A stretch of 64,000 nucleotides of DNA, taken from the NCBI RefSeq assembly GCF_039543245.1, contig NZ_BAABJJ010000003.1, positions 6,393 through 70,392 on the forward strand, written 5' to 3'. This document shows, one piece after another, positions 51,642 to 60,547 of the stretch; within the stretch, counting starts at the first letter, position 1, and each line of letters begins with the position of its first letter. A program made the position numbers and the translations under genes. This stretch comes from Algibacter_G agarivorans. Lineage in GTDB: Bacteria > Bacteroidota > Bacteroidia > Flavobacteriales > Flavobacteriaceae. Below the pieces are notes generated by a model that searched no databases, had not been told where the DNA came from, and worked only from the letters and a program-made list of their open reading frames with translations.

Positions 51642-54419
51642 ATGAACACTTATAAGGATTACATCGAGGAAATTGAAGAAAGAAAAGGTCAGGGACTTCA
51701 CCCAAAGCCAATTGATAGTGCTGAATTGTTAAGCGCAATCATTGAGCAAATTAAAGATTTAGGTAACGAGAACAGAGAAAGTTCTCTTAACTTTTTTATC
51801 TATAATGTTTTACCTGGAACTACGAGTGCTGCTGGTGTAAAAGCTAAGTTTTTAAAAGAAATTATTTTAGGTGAGTCCGTTGTGAAAGAGATAACTCCTG
51901 CATTTGCTCTTGAACAATTATCGCATATGAAGGGCGGACCTTCAGTTGACGTTTTGTTAGATTTAGCTTTAGTTGCTGATGCTGCTATTGCAAACGAAGC
52001 TGCAAATGTTTTAAAAACACAAGTGTTCTTATATGAAGCAGATACACAACGTTTAGAAGAAGCTTTTAAAGCTGGTAATGCAATCGCAAAAGAGATTATA
52101 GAGAGTTATGCAAAGGCTGAGTTCTTTACTAAGTTGCCAGAGATAGATGAAGAGATTGAGGTAGTGACTTACATTGCTGGAGTTGGTGACATATCTACAG
52201 ATTTACTTTCTCCAGGTGGTGATGCGCACTCAAGATCAGACCGTGAATTACATGGTCAGTGTTTATTTGAGCATAACAAAGAGATGCAAAACGAACTTTT
52301 AGCACTTAAAGAAGCGCATCCAAATAAGCGTGTGATGTTAATTGCAGAAAAAGGAACAATGGGAGTTGGTTCGTCAAGAATGTCAGGAGTTAATAACGTG
52401 GCTTTATGGACGGGTGTTAAATCTAGTCCTTATGTACCGTTTATTAATATTGCTCCTGTAATTGCTGGGACAAATGGTATTTCTCCAATTTTCTTAACTA
52501 CTGTTGGCGTAACAGGAGGAATAGGTTTAGATCTTAAAAACTGGGTGAAGCAAAAAGATGCTGAAGGAAATACAGTTCGTGATAAAGATGGAGAACCTGT
52601 TTTAAAACAAGAATATTCTGTTGAAACAGGAACAGTACTTACTATTAATACTAGAGAAAAGAAGCTTTATAATGGTGATAAAGAATTAAAAGATATTTCT
52701 GCTGCATTTACACCTCAGAAAATGGAATTTATGAAGGCAGGAGGTTCTTATGCTGTTGTTTTCGGTAAAAAATTACAAACTTTTGCTGCTAAGGTATTAG
52801 GAATCGATGCGCCTCAAGTTTATGCGACATCAAAAGAAATTTCTATTGAAGGGCAAGGTCTTACAGCTGTAGAAAAAATATTTAATAAAAATGCGGTTGG
52901 TACGACTCCAGGAGCAGTCTTACATGCTGGTTCTGATGTTCGTGTAGAGGTAAACATCGTAGGTTCACAAGATACTACGGGTCTTATGACTTCTCAAGAA
53001 TTAGAGATGATGGCTGCGACAGTTATTTCTCCAATTGTTGATGGGGCTTACCAATCAGGATGTCATACAGCTTCAGTTTGGGATGATAAGTCTAAGGCTA
53101 ATATTCCAAGGTTAATGAAGTTTATGAACGACTTTGGTTTAATTACAGCGCGTGACCCTAAAGGAGAATATCACGCCATGACGGATGTCATCCACAAAGT
53201 ACTTAATGATATTACAGTAGGTGATTGGGATATTATTATTGGCGGAGATTCACACACACGTATGTCAAAAGGGGTTGCTTTTGGAGCAGATTCAGGAACA
53301 GTTGCCTTAGCACTTGCTACTGGTGAGGCTACTATGCCAATCCCACAGTCTGTAAAAGTAACTTTTAAAGGAGATATGAAATCTTACATGGATTTCCGTG
53401 ATGTGGTTCATGCTACACAGCAACAAATGTTAAAACAGTTTGGTGGAGAAAACGTATTCCAAGGAAGGATCATTGAGGTTCATCTTGGAACGCTTACTGC
53501 TGATCAGGCCTTTACATTTACGGATTGGACTGCGGAAATGAAAGCTAAAGCTTCTATCTGTATTTCTGAGGATGACACTTTAATTGAATCTTTAGAGATT
53601 GCAAAAGGTAGAATCCAGATCATGATTGATAAAGGAATGGATAACCAGAAGCAAGTGCTTAAAGGTTTGGTGGATAAAGCAAATACTAGAATTACAGAGC
53701 TTAAAACAGGAATAAAACCATCTCTAAGACCTGATGCTAACGCTAAATACCATGCAGAGGTTGTTATTGATTTAGATGAAATTGCTGAGCCAATGATTGC
53801 TGATCCAGATGTAAATAACGACGATGTTTCTAAACGTTATACACACGATACCATTAGACCACTATCCTTTTATGGTGGAACTAAAAAAGTAGACTTAGGG
53901 TTCATAGGGTCTTGTATGGTACATAAAGGAGATATGAAAATTTTAGCTCAAATGTTAAAGAATATTGAGAGTCAGCAAGGTAAGGTTGAGTTTAAAGCGC
54001 CTTTAGTTGTTGCTCCACCAACATATAATATTGTTGACGAGTTAAAAGAAGAAGGAGACTGGGAAGTACTACAGAAGTATTCAGGATTTGAGTTTGATGA
54101 TAACCTACCAAAAGGTTTAGCGCGTACTAAATATGAGAACATGTTATACTTAGAGCGTCCTGGATGTAACTTGTGTATGGGTAATCAAGAAAAAGCTGAA
54201 CCAGGTGATACGGTAATGGCTACTTCAACACGTTTGTTTCAAGGAAGAGTTGTTAAAGATTCTGGTGAGAAAAAAGGCGAATCTTTATTGTCATCTACTC
54301 CAGTGGTTGTATTATCTACAATTTTAGGAAGAACGCCTACTATGGAGGAGTATGAAGCCGCTGTAGATGGTATTGTTTTAACTAAGTTTAAGCCATCTCA
54401 AAAGCAATTAGTAAGATAA
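51642..54419 (+). CDS. acnB: Aconitate hydratase B (AcnB type)
   Basis: This 925-residue protein has the AcnB layout, with an N-terminal HEAT-like helical domain and swivel domain before the catalytic domains. Iron-sulfur cysteines are visible in GSCMVHKGDM and RPGCNLCMGNQ. It interconverts citrate and isocitrate in the TCA cycle, and AcnB-type enzymes can also act on 2-methylisocitrate. It ends in a strong terminator and is followed 169 bp later by a second aconitase of another subfamily. It is a housekeeping gene unrelated to the agar locus. Confidence 0.95.
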   Translation: MNTYKDYIEEIEERKGQGLHPKPIDSAELLSAIIEQIKDLGNENRESSLNFFIYNVLPGTTSAAGVKAKFLKEIILGESVVKEITPAFALEQLSHMKGGPSVDVLLDLALVADAAIANEAANVLKTQVFLYEADTQRLEEAFKAGNAIAKEIIESYAKAEFFTKLPEIDEEIEVVTYIAGVGDISTDLLSPGGDAHSRSDRELHGQCLFEHNKEMQNELLALKEAHPNKRVMLIAEKGTMGVGSSRMSGVNNVALWTGVKSSPYVPFINIAPVIAGTNGISPIFLTTVGVTGGIGLDLKNWVKQKDAEGNTVRDKDGEPVLKQEYSVETGTVLTINTREKKLYNGDKELKDISAAFTPQKMEFMKAGGSYAVVFGKKLQTFAAKVLGIDAPQVYATSKEISIEGQGLTAVEKIFNKNAVGTTPGAVLHAGSDVRVEVNIVGSQDTTGLMTSQELEMMAATVISPIVDGAYQSGCHTASVWDDKSKANIPRLMKFMNDFGLITARDPKGEYHAMTDVIHKVLNDITVGDWDIIIGGDSHTRMSKGVAFGADSGTVALALATGEATMPIPQSVKVTFKGDMKSYMDFRDVVHATQQQMLKQFGGENVFQGRIIEVHLGTLTADQAFTFTDWTAEMKAKASICISEDDTLIESLEIAKGRIQIMIDKGMDNQKQVLKGLVDKANTRITELKTGIKPSLRPDANAKYHAEVVIDLDEIAEPMIADPDVNNDDVSKRYTHDTIRPLSFYGGTKKVDLGFIGSCMVHKGDMKILAQMLKNIESQQGKVEFKAPLVVAPPTYNIVDELKEEGDWEVLQKYSGFEFDDNLPKGLARTKYENMLYLERPGCNLCMGNQEKAEPGDTVMATSTRLFQGRVVKDSGEKKGESLLSSTPVVVLSTILGRTPTMEEYEAAVDGIVLTKFKPSQKQLVR

Positions 54420-54446
54420 TCTAAACATAGAATCAATTACAAATAG

Positions 54447-54477
54447 AAGTCCGAGCTTAAAAACTCGGACTTTTTTT
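54447..54477 (+). terminator. Rho-independent terminator after acnB
   Basis: AAGTCCGAG (54447-54455) pairs with CTCGGACTT (54464-54472), followed by a T run to 54477. Confidence 0.9.
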
Positions 54478-54588
54478 ATGCCCTATTTTGAAGTTAAATT
54501 GGTATAACAAAGCGCGCAATTTTCTGTTTTTTATTGGTTTACATATTTTGTACCTTAGAGGCACTAAATAATTAAACAATACAAATTT

Positions 54589-56856
54589 ATGGCATTTGAC
54601 ATTAATATGATAAAGGGGGTTTACACCAAAATGGCTGAACGTGTAGATAAGGCACGCGAGATTGTAGGGAAACCATTAACACTATCTGAAAAGATTTTAT
54701 ATTCTCATTTATGGGATGGAAACCCTACCAAAGCATTTACAAGAGGAAAGGACTATGTGGATTTTGCACCAGATAGAATTGCATGCCAAGATGCAACAGC
54801 TCAAATGGCATTATTACAGTTCATGCAAGCAGGAAAAACTAAAGTGGCTGTACCAACCACGGTACATTGCGATCACTTAATTCAAGCAAAAGAAGGTGCT
54901 GCCACAGATTTAAAACACGCCAACAATGTAAGTAGCGAAGTTTTTAATTTCTTAGAGTCAGTATCAAATAAATACGGTATTGGTTTTTGGAAACCAGGAG
55001 CGGGTATCATTCACCAAGTGGTTTTAGAGAACTATGCTTTTCCAGGAGGCATGATGATCGGAACAGATTCGCATACTGTAAATGCAGGTGGATTAGGTAT
55101 GGTCGCTATTGGAGTTGGAGGTGCCGATGCTGTTGATGTTATGGCTGGTATGGCTTGGGAATTGAAATTCCCTAAATTAATAGGGGTTAGGTTAACCGGA
55201 AAATTATCTGGTTGGACAGCGCCAAAAGATGTGATTTTAAAAGTAGCAGAAATTCTAACTGTAAAAGGTGGAACAGGAGCTATTGTAGAATATTTTGGGC
55301 CTGGAGCAACATCCATGTCCTGTACAGGAAAAGGAACTATTTGTAATATGGGAGCCGAAATTGGAGCAACCACGTCTACATTTGGCTATGATGAATCTAT
55401 GGAGCGCTATTTACGGGCTACCGATAGAGCTGATGTTGCTGATGCTGCAAACAGCGTAAAACAACATTTAACTGCAGATGCTGAGGTTTATGCAAATCCA
55501 GAAAACTATTTTGACCAAGTTATCGATATTAATTTATCTGAATTGGGACCACTTTTAAACGGACCTTTTACACCAGATTTATCAACTGAAGTTGGTTCTG
55601 CAATGTCTGAAAAAGCCAAAACTAACGATTGGCCTATAAAGGTAGAATGGGGATTAATTGGATCTTGTACTAACTCGTCTTATGAAGATTTATCAAGAGC
55701 ATCTTCAATAGCACAACAAGCCATAGATAAGGGTTTAAAAATGAAAGCAGAATTAGGAATTAATCCAGGTTCTGAGCAAGTGCGTTACACTGCTGAGCGC
55801 GATGGCATTCTTCAGGTTTTTGAAAACTTAGATGCTAAAATATTTACGAATGCTTGTGGGCCATGTATTGGGCAATGGGCTAGATATAGCGATCCTAAAA
55901 ATGCACCAAAAAACAGTATAGTACACTCTTTTAATAGAAACTTTGCTAAACGTGCCGATGGTAATCCAAATACCCACGCCTTTGTAGCATCTCCAGAAAT
56001 AACTGCTGCAATTGCTATTGCAGGACGTTTAGATTTTAATCCACTTAAAGACAAGTTGATTAATGAAAATGGAGAAGAAGTGATGTTCGATGAGCCAACA
56101 GGATGGGAATTACCACCAAAAGGTTTTGACGTTAAAGATAATGGATATTTGGCACCCGAGGCAGACGGAAGCCACGTTCAAGTATCTGTTAAGGAAGACT
56201 CAGAGCGTTTGGAATTATTAACACCATTTGAGCCTATTGGCAGTAATATTAATGGCGCTAAGTTGTTAATTAAAGCCTTTGGGAAATGTACTACAGACCA
56301 TATCTCAATGGCGGGACCTTGGTTACGTTTTAGAGGGCATTTAGACAACATTTCAAATAACACCTTAATAGGAGCAGTTAATGCCTTCAACCAAAAAACA
56401 AACTTTGTTAAAAATCAATTAACGGGAGATTACGGTGGTGTTCCAGATACAGCAAGAGCCTATAAGGCAGCAGGCGTTAAATCTATAGTGGTTGGAGATC
56501 ATAACTATGGCGAAGGGTCTTCTCGTGAGCATGCAGCTATGCAACCACGTCATTTGGGTGTAGCTGCGGTTATTGTGAAATCGTTTGCACGTATTCATGA
56601 AACAAACCTTAAAAAACAAGGAATGTTAGGTTTAACCTTTGCAAATGAAGCCGATTACGATGTAATTCAAGAAGATGATACGTTCAACTTCATAGATTTA
56701 AACGAATTTGCTCCAGGTAAACAATTAACGCTCGAAGCTGTTCATGCAGATGGTTCTAAAGATCTTATCAAATTGAATCACACGTATAACGAAGCACAAA
56801 TTGCGTGGTATAATGAAGGTTCTGCACTTAATTTGATTAAGAAGCAAAACGCATAG
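54589..56856 (+). CDS. Aconitate hydratase, mitochondrial-like type
   Basis: This 755-residue aconitase has the domain order of the mitochondrial/AcnA-like group (swivel domain at the C-terminus). [4Fe-4S] cysteines are in GSCTNSSYED and TNACGPCIGQW, and active-site segments are GTDSHTVNAGGLG and NYGEGSSREHAAM. It catalyses the same citrate/isocitrate step as AcnB. It has its own terminator and no operon partner. Two neighbouring aconitases of different type suggest division of labour, perhaps by oxidative stress or growth state. Confidence 0.93.
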   Translation: MAFDINMIKGVYTKMAERVDKAREIVGKPLTLSEKILYSHLWDGNPTKAFTRGKDYVDFAPDRIACQDATAQMALLQFMQAGKTKVAVPTTVHCDHLIQAKEGAATDLKHANNVSSEVFNFLESVSNKYGIGFWKPGAGIIHQVVLENYAFPGGMMIGTDSHTVNAGGLGMVAIGVGGADAVDVMAGMAWELKFPKLIGVRLTGKLSGWTAPKDVILKVAEILTVKGGTGAIVEYFGPGATSMSCTGKGTICNMGAEIGATTSTFGYDESMERYLRATDRADVADAANSVKQHLTADAEVYANPENYFDQVIDINLSELGPLLNGPFTPDLSTEVGSAMSEKAKTNDWPIKVEWGLIGSCTNSSYEDLSRASSIAQQAIDKGLKMKAELGINPGSEQVRYTAERDGILQVFENLDAKIFTNACGPCIGQWARYSDPKNAPKNSIVHSFNRNFAKRADGNPNTHAFVASPEITAAIAIAGRLDFNPLKDKLINENGEEVMFDEPTGWELPPKGFDVKDNGYLAPEADGSHVQVSVKEDSERLELLTPFEPIGSNINGAKLLIKAFGKCTTDHISMAGPWLRFRGHLDNISNNTLIGAVNAFNQKTNFVKNQLTGDYGGVPDTARAYKAAGVKSIVVGDHNYGEGSSREHAAMQPRHLGVAAVIVKSFARIHETNLKKQGMLGLTFANEADYDVIQEDDTFNFIDLNEFAPGKQLTLEAVHADGSKDLIKLNHTYNEAQIAWYNEGSALNLIKKQNA

Positions 56857-56890
56857 TTTACTTTACGCCTGCAAGGTTTTAATGATATTG

Positions 56891-56922
56891 AAAAAATCCA
56901 GCTTTTTAAGTTGGATTTTTTT
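56891..56922 (+). terminator. Rho-independent terminator after the second aconitase
   Basis: AAAAATCCA (56892-56900) pairs with TGGATTTTT (56912-56920) around a short loop, ending in a T run. Confidence 0.75.
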
Positions 56923-57137
56923 GTTTGTATAATTTGGGCGTTACCCCGAAAAGGGGGTTGGGCTTTATTCGTTGGTTTTTATTTTAAATTAAAGAACTCA
57001 TGAATATAAATATTTCGGCAGTCGCTCTTTGCAAGGAGCTCCAACAAATGCCTCAATCCCTAACGCATTTATTTGCTAGCTTAAGTTTTAAATTGAAAGT
57101 TGTTTTATTTTTTGAGAAGTTCGTTTAACGGTCTCGG

Positions 57138-57299
57138 CTATTCGTAGTGCGGGAGATTGGAAGCGTTAGTTTCCATCTTCGCACGATTATAAACGAGCCT
57201 TGATTTATATTTTGTTAATTTTTAATATAAATATAAACAAGCGAGTGGAATGGGAACAGGCACTTTACTTTAATCGACTAAAACCCGCATTGCGTATAG
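57138..57299. repeat. 162-bp element with imperfect terminal inverted repeats
   Basis: CTATTCGTAGTGCGGG (57138-57153) matches the reverse complement of CCCGCATTGCGTATAG (57284-57299) at 13 of 16 positions. Just outside lie GTTTAAC (57123-57129) and GTTAGCC (57305-57311), resembling the outer core sites of integron attC. I recall similar elements in other flavobacterial intergenic regions, but cannot confirm that here. Confidence 0.5.
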
Positions 57300-57316
57300 G
57301 CATTGTTAGCCATTCG

Positions 57317-59404
57317 TTATTTTTTTTCACGAAATCCATTCTCAGTTATTACCTCAATTCTGGCAGTATTTGATTCAACTTCAGCTTTTGTAAACCAAGC
57401 ATCACGCAATTCTTTTTTAGAGAATAATTCTAACTGGTCGCCATTATGAGGGGAGTCTTTTTGAGTCGCATTACCATAAGATAATAAAACTTTTGCTCGA
57501 ACTTTATCACCGAACTCAATGACACCGACCCAAGAATCTCCGCCACCTACAAACATATTGTTATCATCAGCTCCACCCGGCCAGGCAACTCGAAAAACTC
57601 CCAAAGAGCCATCTATACCATTTGCTGGTAGGTTTATGCCATTATAGTTTATTCTGTAATAATCTCCCCAATCAGTATCTAAACTTCCAAAGTTGGTTTC
57701 AACTTCGATAGCAGCCTGCTCCAATAACTGAACGGCTCTATCTGTATCTGCAATCCCATCCGGCGTAGTGTTTGGAGAATCCATACTCCATTGTTCGGTA
57801 TAATTGGCGCTTCTCCAGACATTGAACTTAAGTGCCCAAGTGTAGAATAAAAGCATGCCCTTACTGTCTGCGTTAGCTTCTCGACCCCAATTCTCCAGTA
57901 CTTTTTTAGCTTCCTTTGCTTTCTTCGAATTAGAAGCATCGACAGCAGCAAACAAATCATCTAAAATTCTATCTGCAAATTCTAGGCGTGTTGAAAGTTT
58001 GTATTCGACTAGTTCGTCAAAAGTTATTGATTCATCCTCAATAAGCATCCTTGCTGAACGCTGGGGTCTAAAAGGCATGTATTGGGGAGCCATATAGCCG
58101 GGATAATCTTCAGGGTTTAGGATTGTTGGTATGGTGCAGGTCCATGGTGGATCGTTGGCATTTTGAAGCCATCCACCGACAGGATTTTTTACTTTGGGAA
58201 GGTCCGTATAATCATGAACTTCTGTCCATATATCCGCCGATTTTCCACCAGGAATCACGCGGTCCCAATACTTCCATGCATCAGTCGCTCGTTTTGGAAC
58301 CAAGCCATTGAACAAATAGAAAATCTCACCTTGCTTATCGGCATACATCACATTCCAAAATGGGATTTGAGCCATTTCTAAAGCCTCCTCAAATTCATCA
58401 AAGGTGGAACTGTTGATCATACGCCACCATTGCAAAAACATATTAGGTCTATCCAAACCAACCATACGCAATGCCAATACCTTGTCTTCGGTTTTATTGA
58501 CCACTGGTCCGTGAACTGTTTTCATCAGCTGAACTTCTTGGTCCAACATCGTACCATTCTCTTGCTTTATTTTGATCACTTTTGATAAAACCTCAAACTC
58601 TTTTCGTTCGCCATCCAGTAGGTAGCCACCGTCTTTTAGTTCTAGCTCATATGTGTCGGCATTGTCAATGGTATTGTCAGTATGACTCCAACCGAGATTT
58701 TCATTAAAACCAATTACAATGCCAGGCAAGCCAACGGGTATTGAACCGTACATGTTTTTCCCGTTTAAATTCAGATGTGACTCAAAAAACAAAAATTCTC
58801 GCCACCATGGTAAATGTGGATTTTGAACCAACATAGCATTACCTGAAGCCGAACGCTTTGGTGCAATCGCGTAGGTGTTTGAACCCATGTCCGGCCATTG
58901 TTGCACGCGTCCTAGGTCTTTCCCTCCAATAAAACGTGTAAAAATGAGATACAAGCCGTGCATATTCATATCCTTAGTAGTTAAGGGCAGTACGACTTTA
59001 TTTTTATCGGCAATGGCTTCAGGGTGCGCTGCTGCATATGCATTCATCCCTTTTATAAAAGAGGTATAGATGGCTTTGATTTCAGGATCTTGTATTTCGG
59101 CCCAATCATCGGCCAATTGGTCAAAACCAAGTGTATGAATAAGCATATCATTTTCGAACTTCTCCTGACCCCAATATTGGGCGCCTTTTCCTCTAGAGCT
59201 TCCGTAGAGTTCTAAAACAAGGTTGGCATGATTATGCATTTGAGCCCATCCTTGGGCAAAGAATAATTCTTCTGTAGTCGTTGCAGTAATATGTGGAACA
59301 CCCCAAGTGTCCCATGCAATTTGGGTTTCTATTTTTTCTTGTTGGGTACATGAAGCCGTTAAAAAAGAAACTACAATAAGAGTAAAAAAAATATTGGTTT
59401 TCAT
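57317..59404 (-). CDS. Penicillin acylase-family Ntn hydrolase, lipoprotein
   Basis: This 695-residue protein has a lipoprotein signal (FLTASCTQ, Cys19). The layout is that of penicillin/AHL acylases: alpha chain (IAWDTWGVPHITATTTEEL), then the autoprocessing site with catalytic nucleophile S175 (PDMGSNTYAIAP), and a beta chain with GLPGIVIGFNENLGWSHT. The family hydrolyses amide bonds of beta-lactams, acyl-homoserine lactones or other N-acyl compounds; the true substrate cannot be told. It stands alone on the minus strand between the aconitase and mazG genes and has no link to the agar genes. Confidence 0.88.
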   Translation of the reverse strand: MKTNIFFTLIVVSFLTASCTQQEKIETQIAWDTWGVPHITATTTEELFFAQGWAQMHNHANLVLELYGSSRGKGAQYWGQEKFENDMLIHTLGFDQLADDWAEIQDPEIKAIYTSFIKGMNAYAAAHPEAIADKNKVVLPLTTKDMNMHGLYLIFTRFIGGKDLGRVQQWPDMGSNTYAIAPKRSASGNAMLVQNPHLPWWREFLFFESHLNLNGKNMYGSIPVGLPGIVIGFNENLGWSHTDNTIDNADTYELELKDGGYLLDGERKEFEVLSKVIKIKQENGTMLDQEVQLMKTVHGPVVNKTEDKVLALRMVGLDRPNMFLQWWRMINSSTFDEFEEALEMAQIPFWNVMYADKQGEIFYLFNGLVPKRATDAWKYWDRVIPGGKSADIWTEVHDYTDLPKVKNPVGGWLQNANDPPWTCTIPTILNPEDYPGYMAPQYMPFRPQRSARMLIEDESITFDELVEYKLSTRLEFADRILDDLFAAVDASNSKKAKEAKKVLENWGREANADSKGMLLFYTWALKFNVWRSANYTEQWSMDSPNTTPDGIADTDRAVQLLEQAAIEVETNFGSLDTDWGDYYRINYNGINLPANGIDGSLGVFRVAWPGGADDNNMFVGGGDSWVGVIEFGDKVRAKVLLSYGNATQKDSPHNGDQLELFSKKELRDAWFTKAEVESNTARIEVITENGFREKK

Positions 59405-59619
59405 ATTTCGTTTATATAGAAGTTGGTCTGTTTTTCATAATGATGGCTAATGTTCTTTACGGATATGAAATCGTTTTAATGTTTTATATCCGACGTTAAA
59501 CGAAGGTAGCTGAAATTTTTTACAAAGTCAAGCGTTGCGCTAAATTGCTAGTGTAAATATTGAACACATTATTCCCAATTCAAAAAAATCAAAATTGTAT
59601 TTTTACAAAAACTTCAAAA

Positions 59620-60399
59620 ATGAACTCCAGAGCAAGCCAATTAAAAGCATTTGATAGATTATTAACCATAATGGATGAGTTGCGCGAACAATGCCCGTGG
59701 GATAAAAAGCAAACCATGGAAACATTGCGTCACCTTACTATTGAAGAAACTTACGAACTTGGAGATGCCATTCTAGACAAAGATTTAGAAGAAGTTAAAA
59801 AAGAACTTGGCGATGTATTATTGCACATTGTATTTTACTCCAAAATAGGAAGCGAAACCAAGAATTTTGATATCGCCGATGTATGCAACAGCATTTGCGA
59901 AAAACTAATCAATAGACACCCGCATATTTACAGCGATGTTAAAGTTGAAAATGAAGAAGATGTAAAACGCAATTGGGAAAACTTAAAACTTAAAGAAGGC
60001 AAAACAAGTGTTTTAGAAGGTGTGCCAAAAAGCTTGCCTGCACTGGTAAAAGCAAACCGAATTCAAGAAAAAGTAGCTGGTGTTGGTTTTGATTGGGAAG
60101 AACCAAATCAAGTATGGGAAAAAGTAGAGGAGGAGTTAAATGAGTTTAAAACTGAAGTACAATCAGGAAATCAAGACGCCATGGAAAGTGAATTTGGCGA
60201 TGTTATATTCTCAATGGTCAACTACGCTCGATTTTTAAATATCAACCCCGAAAATGCTTTGGAACGCACTAATAAAAAATTCTCGAAACGCTTTCAATAC
60301 CTAGAAGAAAAAGCAAAAGGATTAAACAAACCATTAAAAGATATGACGCTTTCCGAAATGGATGTATTTTGGGAGGAGGCAAAGCGATTACCAAAATAG
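59620..60399 (+). CDS. mazG: MazG nucleoside triphosphate pyrophosphohydrolase
   Basis: The ATG at 59620 (MNSRASQLKAFDRLL) gives 259 residues, fitting the family better than the longer frame from 59560. Two MazG domains are visible: CPWDKKQTMETLRHLTIEET with EEVKKELGDVLLH, and the second with WEKVEEELNEFKTE and ESEFGDVIFSMVNYARF. The Glu and Asp residues of the EExxE and ExxD motifs bind magnesium. The enzyme hydrolyses NTPs to NMP and pyrophosphate, a house-cleaning role. The gene is not in an obvious operon. Confidence 0.92.
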   Translation: MNSRASQLKAFDRLLTIMDELREQCPWDKKQTMETLRHLTIEETYELGDAILDKDLEEVKKELGDVLLHIVFYSKIGSETKNFDIADVCNSICEKLINRHPHIYSDVKVENEEDVKRNWENLKLKEGKTSVLEGVPKSLPALVKANRIQEKVAGVGFDWEEPNQVWEKVEEELNEFKTEVQSGNQDAMESEFGDVIFSMVNYARFLNINPENALERTNKKFSKRFQYLEEKAKGLNKPLKDMTLSEMDVFWEEAKRLPK

Positions 60400-60547
60400 G
60401 AATTAGAAAATCTGTGATTTTCAAATACCAACAAGGAAGAGGTAAAAAAAAACTTTAACCGTTTTATAATGTTTTTTACCTTAAATAGGTGTTGAACATT
60501 TTTTTTAGCCATATATTTAGACAAATAAATGGCTTTAACTCTTCATA

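Larger units (their letters stand above)
56857..57316. other. Intergenic region with inverted-repeat element
   Basis: The 460-bp gap holds the aconitase terminator and the element at 57138-57299. GC content is locally higher than in other gaps. No ORF or RNA gene was recognised. Confidence 0.5.

Noticed and set aside
59560..59619. N-terminal extension of MazG
   Set aside because: The extra 20 residues have no family counterpart, and a good ATG at 59620 directly precedes the conserved domain.
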